Below, piece by piece: positions 4,762 to 8,318 of a stretch of DNA of 8,318 bases. A program made the position numbers and the translations under genes. The stretch spans positions 1 to 8,318 of the forward strand of contig JAJZJJ010000097.1 of the NCBI GenBank assembly GCA_021810175.1, in the 5' to 3' direction. Position 1 is the first letter of the stretch, and each line of letters begins with the position of its first letter. The stretch comes from Acidobacteriota bacterium (GTDB lineage Bacteria > Acidobacteriota > Terriglobia > Terriglobales > Acidobacteriaceae). Below the pieces are notes generated by a model. The model saw nothing but the letters and a program-made list of their open reading frames with translations. It made no database searches and was not told the origin of the DNA.

Positions 4762-7041
4762 ATGCCGCATAAGTTTGCGTGGGCGCTCGTGCTGGCGAGC
4801 CTGCTCCTGCCTTCGTGTCTCCGCGCCTCGGTGCTCGGCCAGATCCGGGGCATCGTGCACGATCCGCAGCACCGCCCCATTGCCGGAGCGCACATCGCAC
4901 TCCGTGCCGCCCACTCCGCTTTGTCCTTCCACGCCACCAGTAACGCATTCGGTTACTTTTCCATCCCCGCGGTGCCGGCTGGCGTGTATGTCATTACCGT
5001 TTCCAGCCAGGGCTTCGACACCATGCGGCAGACCATCGCCGTAACCTCAGCCGGAACCGCCGTTCTGCACTTTCCTCTGGAAGTAGCGTCTGTCCATCAG
5101 ACGACCGTCGTCCACGCGCAGCAGGATATGGCAAATCCGGACTCCGCGACCCCGACAACCATGGTCAGTCGCCAGGACATTCAGCAGACACCCGGCGCGG
5201 ATCGCACCAACTCCCTGGCCATGATCACCGACTACACGCCCGGCGCGTACATGGCGCACGACATGCTGCACATGCGCGGCGGCCATCAGGTGAGCTGGAT
5301 GATCGACGGCGTGCCGCTTCCGAACACCAACATCGGCGGCAATATCGGACCCCAAATCGATCCCAGAGACATCGATACCGTGGAGATCGATCGCGGGAGC
5401 TACAGCGCCGACCTCGGTGACCGCACCTATGGAATGTTCGACGTCATCCCCCGGACCGGCTTCGAGATGAACCGCGAGGGCAGCCTGGTCATGACCGGCG
5501 GCAGCTTCGGCCAGACCGACGATCAGCTGAGCTTCGGAAATCATTCTGAGAAGTTCGCATGGTATATCGCCGCCAACGGCAACCGCAGCGGCTATGGTCT
5601 GATGACCCCAACAGAGCAGACCATCCACGACGCGGAGAACGGATACGGCGGCTTCACTTCCCTCATCGACAACCCCACTCCGCACGATCAGCTGCGCCTC
5701 GTCGGCCAGTTGCGCTCCGACGACTACCAGATTCCCTACGATCCCAATCCACGCGACTGGGAGAACCAGCTCTACAACTCATCGGGACTCCGCGATGCCC
5801 AGCGGGAGACCGACGGATTCGCCATCTTCTCCTGGGTCCATACTTTCAGCTCTTCCACGATGTTGGAGCTCTCGCCCTTCTGCCACGACAACACCGCCAG
5901 ATACAAGCCTTCGCCCCGCGACTTTCCAACAGCGACCACGGCGAGGCAAACCGGACAGTACGCGGGCCTGCAGGCGTACTTTTCCACAACCGTCCGGCAC
6001 AACTCGCTCAGGGCCGGCATTTATGGCTACGTCCAGCATGAGAACGATCTCTTCGGAGCCGTCTTCAATGATGGCAGCGCCCCGAATTTCACGCAGAATT
6101 CGCTGGTAATGGCGGGCTTGCAGGAGTCCTTCGTCGAAGATAACTTCCGGCCCACCCACTGGCTGGCGCTCATCGCCGGCCTCCGCCAGTCGCACTTTCA
6201 GGGTGAGATCGCGGAAGATGAAGTTGCTCCGAGAACCGGGATCGCCATCACCATTCCGAAGCTCGGATGGGTACTGCGCGGCTTCTACGGGCGCTTCTAT
6301 CAGCCGCCGCCGCTCACCAGCCTCACCGGTCCGGCGCTGGCGTATGCGCGCGGCACGGATACCAGCTTTGTTCCCCTGCGTGGCGAACGCGACGAGGAAC
6401 ACCAGTTCGGAATCCAGATTCCATGGCGCGGCTGGCTGCTGGATGCGGACACCTTTGAGACCCGAGCCAGGGACTTCCTCGATCACAGCAACGTCGGCGA
6501 ATCCAGCATCTTCATCCCCGTCACCATTCAGGGAGCGCTCATTCAGGCATGGGAGCTGACCCTGCGCTCGCCTCATCTGTGGCGCTTCGGCCAGGCCCAC
6601 CTGGCTTATTCCAATCAGCTCGCGCAGCAGCGCGGCCCCATTACCGGAGGACTGATCTGCTATCCGCCGGGCTCAGCGGCATGCGCGGTGCCCCCCGGAT
6701 ACACGCCGCTCGATCACGACCAGCGCAATACTCTCAACGTCGGCTTCGACAGCCAGCTGCCCCACCAGGCGTGGGCAGCCTTCAACGTCTACTATGGATC
6801 GGGCTTCTCAAATGGCTATCCCGATCCCCCATCGCCCTACCTCGGTGCCTATCTGCCCGGGCACACAACAGCGTCCGTATCGCTCGGCAAAAAGCTCGGC
6901 GATCGCTGGGACGCCAGTATCGATGCCACCAACGTCGCCAACACCCGCGTGCTGCTCGATAACAGCCTCACCTTCGGCGGTTTTCACTACAACGCCCCGC
7001 GCGAGATTTACGGCCAGCTCCGCTACCGCTTTCATTTTTGA
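4762..7041 (+). CDS. TonB-dependent outer-membrane receptor with N-terminal carboxypeptidase-regulatory-like domain
   Basis: A 759-residue outer-membrane protein predicted to import a bound ligand using TonB energy; the ligand cannot be told from sequence. Residues ~1-22 are a signal peptide (FAWALVLASLLLPSCLRAS). Residues ~25-108 are a CarboxypepD_reg-like beta-sandwich (GQIRGIVHD, PIAGAHI, NAFGYFSIPAVPAGVYVITV). A possible TonB box is at ~112-119 (VHQTTVVHA). The plug covers ~125-235, including HMRGGHQVSWMIDGVPLPN and DPRDIDTVEIDRGSY. The rest is a transmembrane beta-barrel that ends in the classic C-terminal aromatic pattern RYRFHF. It is shorter than the Oar-like receptors of about 1,000 residues that are frequent in acidobacteria. 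The start is ATG 4762, with GTG 4747 as the alternative. The cysteine in LLPSC does not make a good lipobox. It lies 147 bases after the VWFA-like gene on the same strand, with a hairpin between, so co-transcription is uncertain. Confidence 0.92.
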   Translation: MPHKFAWALVLASLLLPSCLRASVLGQIRGIVHDPQHRPIAGAHIALRAAHSALSFHATSNAFGYFSIPAVPAGVYVITVSSQGFDTMRQTIAVTSAGTAVLHFPLEVASVHQTTVVHAQQDMANPDSATPTTMVSRQDIQQTPGADRTNSLAMITDYTPGAYMAHDMLHMRGGHQVSWMIDGVPLPNTNIGGNIGPQIDPRDIDTVEIDRGSYSADLGDRTYGMFDVIPRTGFEMNREGSLVMTGGSFGQTDDQLSFGNHSEKFAWYIAANGNRSGYGLMTPTEQTIHDAENGYGGFTSLIDNPTPHDQLRLVGQLRSDDYQIPYDPNPRDWENQLYNSSGLRDAQRETDGFAIFSWVHTFSSSTMLELSPFCHDNTARYKPSPRDFPTATTARQTGQYAGLQAYFSTTVRHNSLRAGIYGYVQHENDLFGAVFNDGSAPNFTQNSLVMAGLQESFVEDNFRPTHWLALIAGLRQSHFQGEIAEDEVAPRTGIAITIPKLGWVLRGFYGRFYQPPPLTSLTGPALAYARGTDTSFVPLRGERDEEHQFGIQIPWRGWLLDADTFETRARDFLDHSNVGESSIFIPVTIQGALIQAWELTLRSPHLWRFGQAHLAYSNQLAQQRGPITGGLICYPPGSAACAVPPGYTPLDHDQRNTLNVGFDSQLPHQAWAAFNVYYGSGFSNGYPDPPSPYLGAYLPGHTTASVSLGKKLGDRWDASIDATNVANTRVLLDNSLTFGGFHYNAPREIYGQLRYRFHF

Positions 7042-7145
7042 CAGATCTTTATCTTCGAATGGCGGCGTCTCGACCCGCCGGATCTCTCCCCTTGCACGCC
7101 CGGCCGCGGACAACCGGCGGCGCACCACGACCAATCCCACAATAA

Positions 7146-7400
7146 ATGGCTACTCTGATGGATCCGAATTTTGTAACGGCTCCCGAAATCCTCGAAAAAA
7201 CAAATGAAGCGATGAGCGCGATGCGGGACGAGATTCTGAATCCCGCGCGGGCCGCGTCCCTGCCGGCGATCGACCCCGGGCCGGAACCAACCCCGCAGCT
7301 CCCCGATGTTCCCGAACCGGTGCCCGCCCCCGGCCCTCCCCCGGAGCCGGACCCCGAGCCTTATCCCGGACCTCCGCCGCCATCCCGGCCCCTGACCTGA
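7146..7400 (+). CDS. Small Pro/Glu-rich hypothetical protein
   Basis: An ORF of 84 residues that I do not recognise. The first ~40 residues look like a normal soluble helical segment (ILEKTNEAMSAMRDEIL) with relatively AT-rich codons. From about residue 40 the sequence is dominated by Pro, Glu and Asp (PEPTPQLPDVPEPVPAPG and on). There is no signal peptide and no membrane segment. An ATG at 7158 is an alternative start; neither has a clear Shine-Dalgarno. Lying in the 503-base gap between the receptor and sixA, it is the only plausible gene there. The opposite-strand frame (7383-7150) encodes a low-complexity Arg/Ala/Gly sequence and is less convincing. It may be a real small gene or a chance frame in GC-rich DNA. 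Confidence 0.5.
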   Translation: MATLMDPNFVTAPEILEKTNEAMSAMRDEILNPARAASLPAIDPGPEPTPQLPDVPEPVPAPGPPPEPDPEPYPGPPPPSRPLT

Positions 7401-7474
7401 CCGAACTTTGCGGACCCCGGTTTTTGCAATCTTCCCTGGCGCCGGCCCAGCAGAATTAACATTCGGGGCGCGAA

Positions 7475-7491
7475 GCGATTGTTACAATCGC
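7475..7491. promoter_or_regulatory. Perfect 17-bp palindrome upstream of sixA, candidate operator
   Basis: GCGATTGT-T-ACAATCGC is a perfect inverted repeat with 8-base arms and one central base. It is nested inside a second pair, ATTAAC (7455-7460) and GTTAAT (7492-7497). A -10-like TAATAC (7494-7499) follows at once, so a bound protein would cover the promoter. The sixA ATG is at 7545. The short symmetric form fits a dimeric regulator site better than an RNA terminator, but no regulator can be named. Confidence 0.5.
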
Positions 7492-7544
7492 GTTAATACA
7501 GACCCTCAACGGGCCTCTCTAGGGGTACTTTCGGCAGCGCCATC

Positions 7545-8072
7545 ATGAATCTTTATGTTCTTCGCCATGCGAGTGCGGGAACCCGTCGTGCCAATCCTGT
7601 TGTGGACGCGAAGCGCCCTCTCGACAAGGAAGGCAAGCAGCAGTGTCTGCTCGTCGGCGCCTTCCTCAACCGCCTCAACGTGCAGTTCGACCGCGTCGTC
7701 TCCAGCCCCCTCAAGCGCGCCATGCAAACCGCCTCGCTCGTGGGCAACGAAACCGGCTACGATAACCCGGTCGTCGTCTCTGAGGCGCTTTCGCCCGAGG
7801 CCGGCGTGCACAAGTTTCAGGAGCTCATTCGCGGCCTCGAAAAATTCGATAACGTCCTCGTGGTCGGCCACAATCCCAATATCCCTCTGCTCCTCGGCTC
7901 GCTGATCGCGCCTTCCACACGCATGAGCCTCCGCCTGCGCAAAGGCGCCATCGCGCGCGTCGACTGCACCCGGCTCCCCGGAACCCTCCACTGGCTCGTC
8001 GATCCCCGGATCCTCCGCGGCGCCTACTCCAGAGCGACAAAGAGATCCCGCCCGAAGACCTCGCGAAAATAA
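7545..8072 (+). CDS. sixA: SixA-type phosphohistidine phosphatase (histidine phosphatase superfamily)
   Basis: A cytoplasmic protein of 175 residues; E. coli SixA has about 161. SixA removes phosphate from phosphohistidine on signalling or phosphotransfer proteins. The catalytic motif is LRHA at 6-9 (R7, nucleophile H8). SSPLKRAMQTA (53-63) supplies the second arginine (R58), and VVGHNP (106-111) the second histidine (H109). The lack of a long insertion between the first and second motifs fits the compact SixA branch rather than phosphoglycerate mutases. The start at 7545 places RHA at the usual position near the N-terminus, though the nearest purine tract (AGGGG, 7521-7525) is rather far. 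The last ~16 residues are strongly basic (SRATKRSRPKTSRK) and are encoded in DNA that overlaps the convergent ppx-like gene. The natural substrate in this organism is unknown. Confidence 0.9.
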   Translation: MNLYVLRHASAGTRRANPVVDAKRPLDKEGKQQCLLVGAFLNRLNVQFDRVVSSPLKRAMQTASLVGNETGYDNPVVVSEALSPEAGVHKFQELIRGLEKFDNVLVVGHNPNIPLLLGSLIAPSTRMSLRLRKGAIARVDCTRLPGTLHWLVDPRILRGAYSRATKRSRPKTSRK

Positions 8073-8318
8073 TCGGCTTCCTTGCGTAGCGACCACAGCT
8101 CCAGTTCCGCGCCCGTCCGGCCCGGCAGCAGTTCCAGCAATACACGCTTCGGATATACCCGCACCCGCATCCTCAGCACATCGCTCACGCGGTCCTCGTT
8201 CAGCGCTGCCGCCAGCCGCAACAGCACCACCGCCCGCCGGACGTGCTCGTAATCTTCCGGCGGAATCTGCCGCATCGTCCGCCCTTCCGGAGCCGGCCGG
8301 CTCTTCCCCAGATAACGG
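8024..8318 (-). CDS. Ppx/GppA-type exopolyphosphatase, C-terminal end (5' end outside window)
   Basis: Only the last 97 residues are visible. The frame stays open through 8317 at the window edge, starting RYLGKSRPAPEGRTMRQ, so the internal Met at 8275 is not the start. The sequence MRQIPPEDYEHVRRAVVLLRLAAALNEDR and later LELWSLRKEADYFREVFGRDLF match the C-terminal HD-like helical domain of Ppx/GppA phosphatases. These remove terminal phosphate from polyphosphate or hydrolyse pppGpp. The N-terminal ASKHA catalytic domain lies outside. Choosing between Ppx and GppA is not possible from this fragment. It is convergent with sixA, and the two coding ends overlap at 8024-8072. Confidence 0.82.
   Translation of the reverse strand, partial: RYLGKSRPAPEGRTMRQIPPEDYEHVRRAVVLLRLAAALNEDRVSDVLRMRVRVYPKRVLLELLPGRTGAELELWSLRKEADYFREVFGRDLFVALE

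Noticed and set aside
4813..4821. Possible lipoprotein cysteine in the receptor signal peptide (LLPSC)
   Set aside because: Pro before Ser-Cys does not fit a good lipobox, and TonB receptors are rarely lipoproteins.
5047..6600. Long minus-strand open frames (5685-5047 and 6600-5779) inside the receptor gene
   Set aside because: No domain or start signal supports them, and the + strand frame is an intact TonB receptor across the whole region.
7401..7430. Possible terminator with the short T-run after the small Pro-rich ORF
   Set aside because: No stable stem could be paired immediately upstream of the five T residues.

Overview
The window reads as chromosomal DNA of an Acidobacteriota bacterium, most likely class Terriglobia. 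This rests on GC-rich coding sequence, a VWFA-related protein of a family (TIGR03436) that was defined on acidobacteria, a CRTAC1/ASPIC-UnbV surface protein, and a TonB-dependent receptor with an N-terminal carboxypeptidase-regulatory-like domain. The assignment is made by recognising families by eye; no search was run.

Layout. (1) Bases 1-521 hold the 3' end of gyrA on the + strand. A perfect 20-bp hairpin follows at 538-581. (2) Bases 652-1326 (+) encode a CPBP/CAAX-protease-like membrane protein. Its catalytic Glu-Glu pair appears to be Gln-Gln. (3) Bases 3150-1354 (-) encode a secreted FG-GAP/VCBS beta-propeller with a C-terminal ASPIC/UnbV domain, convergent with the CPBP gene. (4) An intergenic region of about 290 bp (3151-3438) separates it from the divergent VWFA-related gene at 3439-4614 (+). 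That protein carries a Gly/Tyr/Pro-rich insertion and an apparently broken metal-binding (MIDAS) site. (5) A TonB-dependent outer-membrane receptor lies at 4762-7041 (+). (6) A small Pro/Glu-rich hypothetical ORF lies at 7146-7400 (+). (7) Bases 7545-8072 (+) encode a SixA-type phosphohistidine phosphatase. Its 3' end overlaps by 49 bp the convergent 3' end of a Ppx/GppA-type exopolyphosphatase (8318-8024, -), which is cut by the window edge.

How the genes relate. gyrA, sixA and ppx are housekeeping or signalling genes at the two edges. The middle (1354-7041) is an envelope block. It holds two divergently transcribed secreted proteins with adhesion- or scaffold-like folds, followed by an outer-membrane receptor. 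Nothing in the sequence shows that they work together beyond adjacency and shared export to the envelope.

I saw no mobile elements, CRISPR arrays, tRNA or rRNA genes, and no clear undescribed system. The most interesting points are the degenerate active or metal sites in two neighbouring envelope proteins, the tandem promoter-like repeat upstream of the propeller gene, the 17-bp palindrome upstream of sixA, and the sixA/ppx tail-to-tail coding overlap.
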